Shown one piece after another: positions 38,015 through 46,750 of a stretch of 64,000 nucleotides of DNA. The position numbers were made by a program, and so were the translations under genes. The stretch's first letter is position 1. Every line of letters starts with the position of its first letter. Source of the DNA: Billgrantia zhangzhouensis. Lineage in GTDB: Bacteria > Pseudomonadota > Gammaproteobacteria > Pseudomonadales > Halomonadaceae. Below the pieces are notes generated by a model. That model was not told the origin of the DNA. It saw only the letters and a list, made by a program, of their open reading frames with translations, and searched no databases. Location: contig NZ_JABFTT010000002.1 in NCBI RefSeq assembly GCF_021404465.1, forward strand, positions 310,001 through 374,000. Direction: 5' to 3'.

Positions 38015-38995
38015 TCAGTCGGCCGCGCCATTGCCCATGGCATCATCCATCACGCCATCAGCCATATCGGCCATGACGCGCTCGATGGCCGGCATGGCCG
38101 CCTCGCGGAAAAGCGACACATCGGGCTCGATAATGGTCATGCCCGCTTTCTCCAGCTCTTCGAGGTAGTACTCGTCGAACTCACGCTCCACCTCGGAACC
38201 GTGCTGGCGAGCCACATGGATGGCCTCGGTGATCAGTTCCTGGTCTTCGGCATCGAGTCCGCTCCACCAGCGCGAGCTTGCCACCCAGTTCCACGGGAAC
38301 ATGACGTGGCTGGTCAGGATAATGTGATCCTGCACTTCCCACAGACGCCGGGTATAGGGTGATGACAAGGAGTTCTCATGGCCATCGACCTGACGGGTCT
38401 GCATGGCCAGGTAGATTTCCGGTGCCGGCACGTTGACCACCTGAGCACCGATCTCCTCCCACACCTCGAGCCATACCGGCAGCGACGGCAGGCGCAGGCG
38501 GAACCCTTGCAGATCGTCGGGGGTGTGAATCGCCTTGTTGGCGGTCATGTGGCGCGGGCCGCGATGCTGGGTACCGAAATACTTGAGCCCGCCCTTATCT
38601 TCGGCCAGCTCGATCAGGCGCTGGCCCGACGGGCTCTCCATGTAGGCGTCCACTTCTTCCCAGGTAGAGAAGACGAAGGGCACGGTGATGGCGTCATACT
38701 CGGGAGCATACTGCTGGCGCCAGTTGCCGCCGGTAATGGAGATCTGGGTCTGCCCCAGGTTGAGCAGTTCCAGTACCGCGTCCTCACCGCCCAGAGAGCC
38801 GGCCAGGAAGGGGCGTACGTTGAAGCGTCCCGGCGCCTGCTCCTCCAGATACTCGGCGAAGCGCTCGACGGCAGCACTCTCGGAGCCGCCTTCGCTCATG
38901 GTGTTGTTGACCTGGATCTCGATGGTATTGGCGAGCGCGAACGGGGCGCTCAACATGCCAAGCGTGGCCAACGAGGCAAGGAGGGACTTGCGCAT
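38015..38995 (-). CDS. TRAP transporter substrate-binding protein (DctP family), system 2
   Basis: A 326-residue receptor with signal peptide (residues about 1-22, MRKSLLASLATLGMLSAPFALA-N). The conserved ligand-binding region is GFRLRLPSLPVWLEVWEEIGAQVV, followed by EIYLAMQTRQVDGHENSL. AGGAGAG lies eight bases before the ATG. It heads the leftward dctP-dctQ-dctM unit. The C-terminus is rich in Met, Ala and Asp. The substrate is not deducible. The upstream region carries an unusual low-complexity run. Confidence 0.9.
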   Translation of the reverse strand: MRKSLLASLATLGMLSAPFALANTIEIQVNNTMSEGGSESAAVERFAEYLEEQAPGRFNVRPFLAGSLGGEDAVLELLNLGQTQISITGGNWRQQYAPEYDAITVPFVFSTWEEVDAYMESPSGQRLIELAEDKGGLKYFGTQHRGPRHMTANKAIHTPDDLQGFRLRLPSLPVWLEVWEEIGAQVVNVPAPEIYLAMQTRQVDGHENSLSSPYTRRLWEVQDHIILTSHVMFPWNWVASSRWWSGLDAEDQELITEAIHVARQHGSEVEREFDEYYLEELEKAGMTIIEPDVSLFREAAMPAIERVMADMADGVMDDAMGNGAAD

Positions 38996-39007
38996 GGGTG
39001 CTCTCCT

Positions 39008-39055
39008 GATCGTTATCGTTATGTTGATTGTCGTGATGGTTATCGTGATGGCGTG
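39008..39055. repeat. low-complexity TTATCGT/TGATGG-type repeats upstream of dctP (system 2)
   Basis: About 50 bases on the plus strand consist of imperfect reiterations of GTTATCGT, TGATTG, CGTGATGG and GTTATCGTGATGG immediately in front of the receptor gene. No clear fixed period is visible. It lies where a promoter or operator would be expected. The rest of the 38996-39250 gap shows nothing else. Confidence 0.45.
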
Positions 39056-39250
39056 CTGTGATCTTGAAACATGCACTCGCTGCGCTCAAATCGATTTTGA
39101 TGAAGGCTGCCTTCGCCATTGACGATGGCTCTGAAGCCCATCAGGAAAGGCATTCCTCAGCCGTATGGACACAAGACACTGCGACCAATGGCTAATATCT
39201 TGAGAAAGACGAGCATCCGTCAATGAAGCTTCACTTCATGAGGGTTCATC

Positions 39251-40021
39251 ATGCACGAAACCGCACCCATCGCTTTCATCACCGGTGCCACCTCGGGCAT
39301 TGGCCAGGCCTGTGCCGAGACTTTCGCCGCGGCCGGCTGGGGGCTGGTGCTCACCGGCCGCCGCCGGGACCGCCTGGAGGCGCTGCGCCAGCGTCTCGGC
39401 GATGCGGTCCCGATCCATGTCGCCGCACTTGACGTCACCGACCGCCAGGCCATCGAGCGCGTCGTCGACTCGCTGTCCGCCCCCTTCGACGACGTCAGAC
39501 TGCTGCTCAACAACGCCGGCCTGGCGCTCGGCAAGGGTCCTTCCCAGGATGCCGATCTCGACGACTGGCACGCCATGATCGACACCAACATCAAGGGCCT
39601 GGTCACGGTCACGAGACTGCTGTTGCCAAGGCTGATCGCCCATGGCGAGGGCGCCACCATCATCAATATCGGCTCCATCGCCGGCCACACGCCCTACCCT
39701 GGCGGCCATGTCTACGGCGCCTCGAAGGCCTTCGTCGAACAGTTCAGCTACAACCTGCGCTGCGATGTGAGCGGCTCAGGCGTACGAGTCACCGATCTGG
39801 CTCCGGGCATGACCGTGAGCGAATTCACCGAGGTCCGCATGAAGGGCGACCGGGACTTCGCCGAGCGCTACTACGCCGGCACCCGAGCGCTGCAGCCCGT
39901 CGACGTGGCCGTACAGGCGTTGCATGTCGCCGAACTGCCATCCCACGTCAACATCACCCGGCTCGAAGTCACCCCTCTGTGCCAGCAGTGGTCACCGTTC
40001 ACCATCCTGCGCGATGGGTGA
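39251..40021 (+). CDS. ydfG: NADP-dependent short-chain dehydrogenase, YdfG-like (3-hydroxy acid/serine dehydrogenase)
   Basis: A 256-residue classical SDR. The cofactor loop is TGATSGIG (11-18) with the NADP-favouring TGRRRDR after strand 2. LNNAGLALG, the catalytic Ser in NIGSIAG and Y-G-A-S-K (in HVYGASKAF) complete the site. The phrases NNAGLALG, DDWHAMIDTNIKGL and SHVNI.RLEV.P match E. coli YdfG, which oxidises L-allo-threonine, serine and 3-hydroxy acids. The 3' end overlaps the convergent LysR gene by 30 nt. Confidence 0.85.
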   Translation: MHETAPIAFITGATSGIGQACAETFAAAGWGLVLTGRRRDRLEALRQRLGDAVPIHVAALDVTDRQAIERVVDSLSAPFDDVRLLLNNAGLALGKGPSQDADLDDWHAMIDTNIKGLVTVTRLLLPRLIAHGEGATIINIGSIAGHTPYPGGHVYGASKAFVEQFSYNLRCDVSGSGVRVTDLAPGMTVSEFTEVRMKGDRDFAERYYAGTRALQPVDVAVQALHVAELPSHVNITRLEVTPLCQQWSPFTILRDG

Positions 40022-40945
40022 CGCCTCGCGGCCGACCAGATGATCGACCAGGTGCCGGGCGATCACCGGCAACCCTTCGTACTGGCGTATGCCGATCACC
40101 AGCTCGCGCCGGGCCCAGGGATCGCTCAGCGGAATGCTGCGCAGCTTGAGGTCGCGCAGATCGCGATAGATGGTCTTCTCAGGCAGTACGCCGACGCCCA
40201 TGCCGTGATGGATCATGCGGCAGATGGCATCGAAACTGCGTACCTGGATACGCATGCGCAGGGTCTTGCCCGCCTGACTGGCCTGCTCGTGCAGCAGCGT
40301 CTGCAACGAGGCGTCCTGCTGCAGGCCGACGAAATCGTATTGGGTCGCTTCAAGCAATTGCAGCGACTCGCGCCCGGCCAGGGGATGGTCATGTGGCGTC
40401 ATCAGCACCAGCCGGTCGCTGCGATAAGGCAGGATCTGCAGACAATCGCACGGCACGTGCCCGGCAAAGATTCCTATATCGGTCAGGCCGTCGCGCACCG
40501 CGGCGATCACTTCGGAACTGACCCGTTCCTGGAGATCGATCTTGATCTGGGGGAACTGGCGGGAAAAGGCGCTCAGGTCCTGCGGCAGAAAGGCGATGAT
40601 CGCCGAGGTATTGGAGTGGATGCGCACATGGCCGCGGACGCCCTCGCCATACTCGCTGAGTTCGGCGGAGAGCCGTTCGATGTTCTCGAGGATGCGTCGC
40701 GCATGATGCAGGAAGGCATGCCCGGCAGGCGTCAGCTCGACGCCGCGGGGACGTCGATACAGCAGCGCCGTTCCCACCAGCGACTCGAGATCGCTGATGC
40801 GCTTGCTGACGGCCGCCAGCGCCATGTGCTCGCGTTCGGCGGCAGCGGTCAAACGCCCCTCGTCGGCGATCGAGACGAACAGCTTGAGGGTGACGAAGTC
40901 GAATCGACGCACGGCAGCATCCCCGCGAGTGGTGAAAGCGCCCAT
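39992..40945 (-). CDS. LysR-family transcriptional regulator
   Basis: A 317-residue regulator. The winged helix-turn-helix is at about residues 14-72: FDFVTLKLFVSIADEGRLTAAAEREHMALAAVSKRISDLE, followed by TPAGHAF. The periplasmic-binding-protein-like effector domain follows (HVRIHSNTSAIIAFLPQDL, FVGLQQDAS). A GTG at 40912 giving RRFDFVTLK as N-terminus is an equally possible start. It is divergent from the CoA-transferase gene with a gap of about 110 nt, so that pair of genes is its likely target. Confidence 0.88.
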   Translation of the reverse strand: MGAFTTRGDAAVRRFDFVTLKLFVSIADEGRLTAAAEREHMALAAVSKRISDLESLVGTALLYRRPRGVELTPAGHAFLHHARRILENIERLSAELSEYGEGVRGHVRIHSNTSAIIAFLPQDLSAFSRQFPQIKIDLQERVSSEVIAAVRDGLTDIGIFAGHVPCDCLQILPYRSDRLVLMTPHDHPLAGRESLQLLEATQYDFVGLQQDASLQTLLHEQASQAGKTLRMRIQVRSFDAICRMIHHGMGVGVLPEKTIYRDLRDLKLRSIPLSDPWARRELVIGIRQYEGLPVIARHLVDHLVGREASPIAQDGER

Positions 40946-41053
40946 GTTACGCCAAGGCTTCGCCAGAAACGAATCCAGACTTCCCCTTTCCTGAATTGTT
41001 GTGCCCGGTGTTCTCACGCATCCTGACCCAATTCCGCACAAGGAGTCGCTGCC

Positions 41054-42259
41054 ATGGCATTATCGGAAGACCGGCGCCTACCGCTGGATGGCTTGAAAGT
41101 ACTCGAGCTGGGCCAGCTGATCGCCGGCCCCTTCGCCACCAAGCTACTCGGCGAATTCGGCGCCGACGTGATCAAGGTCGAACCTCCCGGCACCGGCGAC
41201 CCTCTTCGTCGTTGGCGAATGATAGAAGACGACACCTCGCTGTGGTGGCACGTCCAGACTCGCAACAAGCGCTCGGTGTCTCTCGACCTGCGCAGCCAGG
41301 AGGGGCAGGATCTGGTGCGTCGTCTGGTTGCCGAAGCGGACGTACTGGTCGAGAACTTCCGCCCCGGCACCCTGGAGGGCTGGGGGCTCGGCTGGGACGC
41401 GCTCAGCACCCTCAACCCGGGGCTGATCATGGTGCGCGTCTCGGGCTACGGCCAGACCGGCCCCTACCGCGACAAGCCGGGTTTCGGCGTGATCGGCGAG
41501 GCCATGGGCGGCCTGCGCTTCCTGACCGGTCACCCGGGTCAACCCTCGGTGCGGGTCGGTGTCAGCATCGGCGACTCGCTGTCGGCTCTCTACGCCGTCA
41601 TCGGTACCCTGCTGGCCCTGCAGGAGCGCGTCCGCAGCGGCCAGGGCCAGGTGGTCGATATCGCGCTCTACGAGTCGGTCTTCGCCATGATGGAGAGCCT
41701 GCTGCCGGAGTACGACGCCAGCGGCGAGATTCGCCAGCCAAGCGGCAGCGCACTGCCCGGCATCACGCCTTCGAACGCCTACCGCACGCGTAGCGGCGAC
41801 TACGTGCTGATCGCCGGCAACGGCGACAGCATCTTCAAGCGCTTGATGCAGGTGATCGGGCGCCCGGACCTTGGCGACGATCCTGAGTTGGCCCACAACG
41901 ACGGCCGCGCCCGGCAGGCAGAGCGCATCGATACCGCCATCGAAGCCTGGACCCTCGAGCGCGAACGCGACGACATCCTCGCCCAGCTCGATGCCGCCCG
42001 GGTACCGGCCGGCTACCCCTATACCGCCGCCGACATCGCCCACGACCCTCACTATCTCGCACGCGAGATGATCCAGAGCATTACCCGCCCCAACGGCAAG
42101 CTTCTCAAGGTGCCGGGCGTGCTGCCCAAGCTGAGCGCCACTCCCGGAAGGCTCGGCGAGGGTGGCCCGGGACTGGGCCAGCACACCGACGAGGTGCTCG
42201 ACGAACTGGGCATCGACGCCGACACACGGGCGAAACTGCGTCAGGCCGGCATCATCTGA
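41054..42259 (+). CDS. CaiB/BaiF family (class III) CoA transferase
   Basis: A 401-residue formyl-CoA-transferase-like enzyme that moves CoA between carboxylic acids. It shows the opening LDGLKVLELGQLIAGPFATKLLGEFGADVIKVEPP, RNKRSVSLDLRS, the catalytic aspartate Asp174 in SIGDSL, and the C-terminal AGYPYTAADIAHDPH. AAGGAG precedes the ATG. It is followed after 30 nt by an HMG-CoA-lyase-type gene. This pairing suggests activation of a branched or hydroxylated dicarboxylic acid to its CoA ester followed by cleavage. Confidence 0.9.
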   Translation: MALSEDRRLPLDGLKVLELGQLIAGPFATKLLGEFGADVIKVEPPGTGDPLRRWRMIEDDTSLWWHVQTRNKRSVSLDLRSQEGQDLVRRLVAEADVLVENFRPGTLEGWGLGWDALSTLNPGLIMVRVSGYGQTGPYRDKPGFGVIGEAMGGLRFLTGHPGQPSVRVGVSIGDSLSALYAVIGTLLALQERVRSGQGQVVDIALYESVFAMMESLLPEYDASGEIRQPSGSALPGITPSNAYRTRSGDYVLIAGNGDSIFKRLMQVIGRPDLGDDPELAHNDGRARQAERIDTAIEAWTLERERDDILAQLDAARVPAGYPYTAADIAHDPHYLAREMIQSITRPNGKLLKVPGVLPKLSATPGRLGEGGPGLGQHTDEVLDELGIDADTRAKLRQAGII

Positions 42260-42289
42260 TCGAGACCGGACAGCCGCCAGGAGAGCTGC

Positions 42290-43204
42290 ATGACAACGCT
42301 GCAAATCAATGAAGTGGCGCCCCGAGATGGCCTGCAGATCGAGGCCGAATTCGTGCCAACCGAAGCGAAGATTCGCCTGATCGACGCCCTCTCGGCCACC
42401 GGGCTGGCACGCATCGAGGCGACCTCCTTCACCTCGCCCAAGGCGATTCCCAACCTGCGCGACGCCGAAGAGGTGGTGCATGGCATAAAGCGTCGGCCGA
42501 GCGTGGGCATCACCGTGCTGGTGCCCAACCTGCGCGGCTGCGAACGAGCGCTGGCCTGCGGCGTCGACGAGATCAACCTGGTGATGTCAGCCAGTGACTC
42601 CCACGGCCTGGCCAACCTGCGCATGACGCCCGAGCAGTCGCTCGAGCGCTTCGTCGAGATCCTCGCCGCCACCCGGGGCAGCGGCGTCTTCGTCAACGCC
42701 TCGCTGTCGACCAGCTTCGGCTGTCCATTCGAAGGCGAAGTCCCGGAAACACGAGTGCTGGGCCTGGTGGAGCGCCTGCTCGAACTGGGTGTGGAAGGGA
42801 TCACCCTGTGCGACACCACCGGCATGGCCAATCCCGCACAGGTCGGCAGGCTGTGCGAAGCGGTGCTGGAACGCTGGCCGGAAGCGCCCTTCACCCTGCA
42901 CTTTCACAATACGCGCGGCATGGGACTGGCCAATACGCTGGCCGCCTGGCAGGCCGGCATCGTGCGTTTCGATGCCTCGCTGGGCGGCCTGGGCGGCTGC
43001 CCCTATGCACCCGGCGCCACCGGCAACGTCTGTACCGAGGATCTGGTGCACATGTTCGAGCAGATGGGGGTAGCAACCGGCGTGGATCTGGATGCCCTGC
43101 TCGCAGTATCGGCAGGCCTGCCCGAGCTGGTGGGGCATGCCACGCCAGGCCAGGTGGTCAAGGCCGGCAAGGCGGATCGCCGCTATCCCATGCCCGTACG
43201 GTAG
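42290..43204 (+). CDS. hydroxymethylglutaryl-CoA lyase family protein
   Basis: A 304-residue DRE-TIM metallolyase. EVAPRDGLQIE contains the catalytic Arg12-Asp13. The metal-binding His pair is in LHFHNTRG, and the flexible-loop cysteine Cys237 is in GLGGCPYAPGATGN, the HMG-CoA lyase signature. Such enzymes split HMG-CoA to acetyl-CoA and acetoacetate. The HNTRG form (for HDTYG) is common in bacterial relatives that may act on similar 3-hydroxy-3-methyl acyl-CoAs. AGGAGA lies upstream. It is co-transcribed with the CoA transferase. Confidence 0.88.
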   Translation: MTTLQINEVAPRDGLQIEAEFVPTEAKIRLIDALSATGLARIEATSFTSPKAIPNLRDAEEVVHGIKRRPSVGITVLVPNLRGCERALACGVDEINLVMSASDSHGLANLRMTPEQSLERFVEILAATRGSGVFVNASLSTSFGCPFEGEVPETRVLGLVERLLELGVEGITLCDTTGMANPAQVGRLCEAVLERWPEAPFTLHFHNTRGMGLANTLAAWQAGIVRFDASLGGLGGCPYAPGATGNVCTEDLVHMFEQMGVATGVDLDALLAVSAGLPELVGHATPGQVVKAGKADRRYPMPVR

Positions 43205-43217
43205 GTTTGGGCGGGCG

Positions 43218-43901
43218 TCATGACGCCTCGCCGATGCCCTGCACCACGTAGTCCCGTGCCACACCGATGTGGTAGTCGACGGCCTCGCGACACTGCTCTC
43301 GATCGCCGCTGGCCAGCGCATCGAGCAGCGCCCAGTGGCACGTGGCAATACTGTCGGGATCGGCATGAGTCTTGCCGATCAGTGCCATGCATAGCCGCAG
43401 TTCGTGGGTGATGTCGTCGAACGTCCTGAGCAGGCGCCGGTTACCAGCGAAGGCAATCAGCATGCGATGGAAAACGAGATCCTCCTCGATCTTGCGGCTG
43501 TCGCTATCGTTAAGCGCCACTTCGCACATCAACTCGACCTGTCGGCGCAGAGCCTGCTCCTTCTCGGCGTCGTAGTTCTCGACCAGTCGTGCCAACGCAT
43601 GGCGCTCCAGGCACAGGCGCAGATCGAACACGTCATTGAGTTCCGCGGCATCCAGGGCGCGCACGAAGAAGCCCCGTCGCGGTTGCGACACCAGCAGACC
43701 GCGACTCTCGAGCAGCCGGGCCGCCTCCCGGACCGGCGCACGGCTGACGCCCAGGTCACGAGCCAACTGCACTTCCGACAGTCGCTCACCGGGCGCGTAG
43801 TGCTGGCTGATGATGGCCTGGGTAAGGAAGTCGGCGACCTGCTCCACCAGATTGCGCTGCTGGATGACCATGCCGCTACCGAAAGCATTGGAAGCTGTCA
43901 T
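43218..43901 (-). CDS. GntR-family (FadR/FCD subfamily) transcriptional regulator
   Basis: A 227-residue repressor-type protein. The N-terminal winged helix reads APGERLSEVQLARDLGVSRAPVREAARLLESRGLLV (about residues 36-71). The all-helical FCD ligand domain follows, with DLRLCLERHALARL, a metal-site-like DLVFHRMLIAFAGN, and HWALLDALASGDREQCREAVDYHI. FCD domains bind organic acids and often a metal. The ATG at 43901 was preferred because the region before it contains the operator-like palindrome. It is divergent from the peptide-type ABC operon, and it converges on the HMG-lyase gene. Confidence 0.9.
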   Translation of the reverse strand: MTASNAFGSGMVIQQRNLVEQVADFLTQAIISQHYAPGERLSEVQLARDLGVSRAPVREAARLLESRGLLVSQPRRGFFVRALDAAELNDVFDLRLCLERHALARLVENYDAEKEQALRRQVELMCEVALNDSDSRKIEEDLVFHRMLIAFAGNRRLLRTFDDITHELRLCMALIGKTHADPDSIATCHWALLDALASGDREQCREAVDYHIGVARDYVVQGIGEAS

Positions 43902-43944
43902 TCTTCGGGGCTCTTGCGGGTTGACACCGCTAGAGTATGACTCA

Positions 43945-43992
43945 ATACCAGCCATGTCGACCGTCGATTGACGACTGTCGACAGCTTGGTAT
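43945..43992. promoter_or_regulatory. extended operator-like palindrome between the GntR gene and the ABC operon
   Basis: The core at 43956-43982 reads GTCGAC-C-GTCG, five bases, CGAC-T-GTCGAC: two nested inverted repeats. Outside it ATACCA (43945-43950) is mirrored by TGGTAT (43987-43992). Over 48 bp this is strongly symmetric and lies about 45-85 nt from both divergent start codons. TGGTA/TACCA half sites fit GntR/FCD regulators, so this is a likely autoregulatory operator. Confidence 0.6.
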
Positions 43993-44075
43993 CGCACTGC
44001 TAAGGTCATATTGCTGATAGACGGCAACTATCCATTCAAGAACAAATCGCCGAGACAACAAGAAGGAATCCGATA

Positions 44076-45632
44076 ATGAGAAAGACGCCCTTAGCCTTGG
44101 CCGTCGCGACTCTGGCCTTCACTTCCGCTTTTGCCACCGCCGACGAGCCCAAACGCGGCGGTGTCATCGACACCATCATCCAGCCCGAGCCACCCGGCCT
44201 GGTATTGGGCATGGTACAGAACGACCCAACTCGCAAGGTCGCCGGCAACATCTATGAGGGCCTGCTGCGCTACTCCACCGATCTGGAGCCGATTCCACAG
44301 CTGGCCGAGTCGTGGGAAGTCAGCGAGGACGGCCTGACCTGGACCTTCCACCTGCGCGAAGGAGTACTGTGGCACGACGGTGAGCCCTTCACCGCCGAAG
44401 ACGTGGTGTTCTCGGCCGACGTCTTCCACCGCGAACTCAACCCCAGTGCCCGTGCCGTGCTGCAGCACGTCGAAAGCATCGAGGCCACCGACTCTCATAC
44501 CGTGGTCTTCACCCTGGCCGAGCCGTTCGGGCCGTTCCTGATCTCGTTCGAGGCCGGCACCTTCACCATGGTGCCCAAGCACATCTACGAAGGCACCGAC
44601 TTCCGCGACAACGAGGCCAACAATCACCCCATCGGTACCGGCCCGTTCAAGTTCGACAACTGGGATCGCGGCACCGTGATCCAACTGGTACGCAACGACG
44701 ACTACTACGAGGAAGGCTTGCCCTATCTCGACGGTGTGAATTGGCACGTCATTCCCGACGGCGCTTCCCGGGCAGTGGCCTTCGAGAATGGCACCGTCGA
44801 CGTATTACCCAACGGCACCGTGGAAAACTTTGACATTCCGCGCCTTTCCGCCATGGAGAATACCTGTATCACCGACGAGGGCAACGAGTACTTCAGTCCC
44901 TTCGCCATGCTGTGGATGAACAACCGCGAAGGCCCCACCGCCGACAAGCGCTTCCGTCAGGCGGTGATGTACGCCATGGATCGTGAGTTCGCCCGTGACG
45001 TGCTGTGGAACGGGCTCGGCCAAGCTCCGCTCTCCGCCTTCGGCTCCAACGCCAAGTTCCGCCATGACGGCCTCGACCCCTACGATCACGACCCGGACCG
45101 CGCCCGCGAGCTGCTCGAAGAAATGGGCTATGACGGCGAGGAAGTTCGCCTATTGCCGCTGCCCTACGGCGAGACCTGGAATCGCTGGGCCGAGGCCGTA
45201 CAACAAAACCTGCGCGAGGTGGGTGTCAACGTGCGTACCGTGGCCACCGACGTGGGCGGCTGGAACCAGCGCCTGGGCGACTGGGACTTCGACTTGGCCT
45301 TCACCTACCTCTACCAGTATGGCGACCCGGCGCTGGGTATCACCCGCTCCTACCGCTCGGACAACATCGAGAAGGGCTCGCCGTGGAACAACGTCGAGGG
45401 CTACGAGAACGAGCGCATCGACGAGCTGTTCGACCAGGCGGCAACCGCCTACCCGGAGGAGGAGCGCGAGGCGCTCTACCACGAAGCCCAGGAGATCCTG
45501 CACGAGGACGTGCCGGTGGGCTGGCTGATGGAACTCGGTTTCCCGACCATCTATCGCTGCGACGTGCAGAACCTGATCACCTCCGGTGTCGGGATCAACG
45601 ACGCGTTCAGGGATGCCTGGCTCGACCGCTGA
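44076..45632 (+). CDS. peptide/opine-type ABC transporter substrate-binding protein (SBP family 5)
   Basis: A 518-residue periplasmic receptor. The signal peptide spans about residues 1-22 (MRKTPLALAVATLAFTSAFATA-DEP). The family signature region LAESWEVSEDGLTWTFHLREGVLWHDG follows, then TAEDVVFS, and GTGPFKFDNWDRG. AAGAAGGA lies before the ATG. It is the first gene of a four-gene importer. Family 5 receptors bind peptides, opines, or other amino-acid derivatives, and the sequence does not name the ligand. Confidence 0.93.
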   Translation: MRKTPLALAVATLAFTSAFATADEPKRGGVIDTIIQPEPPGLVLGMVQNDPTRKVAGNIYEGLLRYSTDLEPIPQLAESWEVSEDGLTWTFHLREGVLWHDGEPFTAEDVVFSADVFHRELNPSARAVLQHVESIEATDSHTVVFTLAEPFGPFLISFEAGTFTMVPKHIYEGTDFRDNEANNHPIGTGPFKFDNWDRGTVIQLVRNDDYYEEGLPYLDGVNWHVIPDGASRAVAFENGTVDVLPNGTVENFDIPRLSAMENTCITDEGNEYFSPFAMLWMNNREGPTADKRFRQAVMYAMDREFARDVLWNGLGQAPLSAFGSNAKFRHDGLDPYDHDPDRARELLEEMGYDGEEVRLLPLPYGETWNRWAEAVQQNLREVGVNVRTVATDVGGWNQRLGDWDFDLAFTYLYQYGDPALGITRSYRSDNIEKGSPWNNVEGYENERIDELFDQAATAYPEEEREALYHEAQEILHEDVPVGWLMELGFPTIYRCDVQNLITSGVGINDAFRDAWLDR

Positions 45633-45646
45633 TCGCTCTAGCATAA

Positions 45647-45669
45647 CGGGGCGGCCTGCCGCCGCCCCG
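45647..45669 (+). terminator. hairpin between receptor and permease genes
   Basis: CGGGGCGGC pairs perfectly with GCCGCCCCG around a 5-nt loop, 14 nt after the receptor stop. Such elements after ABC receptor genes usually raise receptor over permease expression by attenuation and mRNA protection. Only a short TTT follows (GCTTTGC). Confidence 0.55.
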
Positions 45670-45772
45670 CTTTGCACGACAACAAACCGCCGAGCGAGAT
45701 CGAGCCTCGCGTAACGCAGCGATTCGCTCGCCCAGGCATTTGCGTACCCTCAAGTACCCAGAGGCTTGCTGC

Positions 45773-46750
45773 ATGCTCTATGCCCGCTTGATCGTGATGC
45801 GGCTGCTCAAGGCCGTCGTCGTACTGTTTCTGATCATCATCTTCAATTTCGTCCTGATCCAGTTGGCACCAGGCGACCCCGCCGCCATCCTGGCCGGTGA
45901 AGCCGGTGCTACCGATCAGGAATTCCTGCGCCAGCTGCGCGAGCGCTTCGGTCTCGACCAGCCGCTTTACGTCCAGCTGTGGCGCTACGTCTCGGGCATC
46001 GCCACGCTCGACTTCGGCTGGTCCTATCGCCAGGGTATGCCAGTCCTCGACCTGATCCTGGCACGACTCCCGGCCACCTTGCTGTTGACCGGCACCGCCT
46101 TCGTCCTGTCACTGGCGCTGGGGATCGTGCTTGGCTCCATGGCCGCGGCCCGGGTCAAGAAACCCTCGGGTTCACTGATCATGGCGTTGGCGCTGATCTT
46201 CTACGCCACCCCGCTGTTCTGGGTCGCACTGATGGCCGTGGTGTTGTTCTCGGTCTATCTCGGCTGGCTGCCGGCCTATGGCATGGTCACGGTGGGTGCC
46301 GGCCATACCGGCTTCGCCCTGGTACTCGACGTGGCCAAGCACCTGGTCCTGCCGGCCACCACGCTGGCGCTGTTCTTCATGGCCATCTATACCCGCATGA
46401 CCCGCGCCTCGATGCTCGAGGCGAGCCAGCAGGACTACGTCAAGACCGCTCGCGCCAAGGGGCTCAGCCCCCGCGTGATTCAGCGCCGGCACATCCTCAG
46501 AAACGCCCTGTTGCCGATCATTACCCTGGCCGGCCTGCAGGCGGGCCAGATGGTCGGCGGCGCCATCCTCACCGAGACGGTCTTCGCCTGGCCCGGCATC
46601 GGCCGGCTGATGTTCGAGGCGCTGCAGCAACGCGACTACAACCTGCTGCTGGGGATCTTCTTCTTCTCCGCCGCCCTGGTGATCGTGTTCAACATCATTA
46701 CCGATCTGGTCTATCGCCTGGCGGACCCGCGCATCAAGGAGGCCTCATGA
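45773..46750 (+). CDS. peptide/opine-type ABC transporter permease (DppB family)
   Basis: A 325-residue inner-membrane permease with about six segments. MRLLKAVVVLFLIIIFNFVLIQLAPGDPA is the classical DppB N-terminus. The EAA loop is DYVKTARAKGLSPRVIQRRHILRNALLPI. The ATG at 45773 is preceded by AGAGG. Its stop overlaps the next start (ATGA). It pairs with the DppC-type protein. Confidence 0.93.
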   Translation: MLYARLIVMRLLKAVVVLFLIIIFNFVLIQLAPGDPAAILAGEAGATDQEFLRQLRERFGLDQPLYVQLWRYVSGIATLDFGWSYRQGMPVLDLILARLPATLLLTGTAFVLSLALGIVLGSMAAARVKKPSGSLIMALALIFYATPLFWVALMAVVLFSVYLGWLPAYGMVTVGAGHTGFALVLDVAKHLVLPATTLALFFMAIYTRMTRASMLEASQQDYVKTARAKGLSPRVIQRRHILRNALLPIITLAGLQAGQMVGGAILTETVFAWPGIGRLMFEALQQRDYNLLLGIFFFSAALVIVFNIITDLVYRLADPRIKEAS

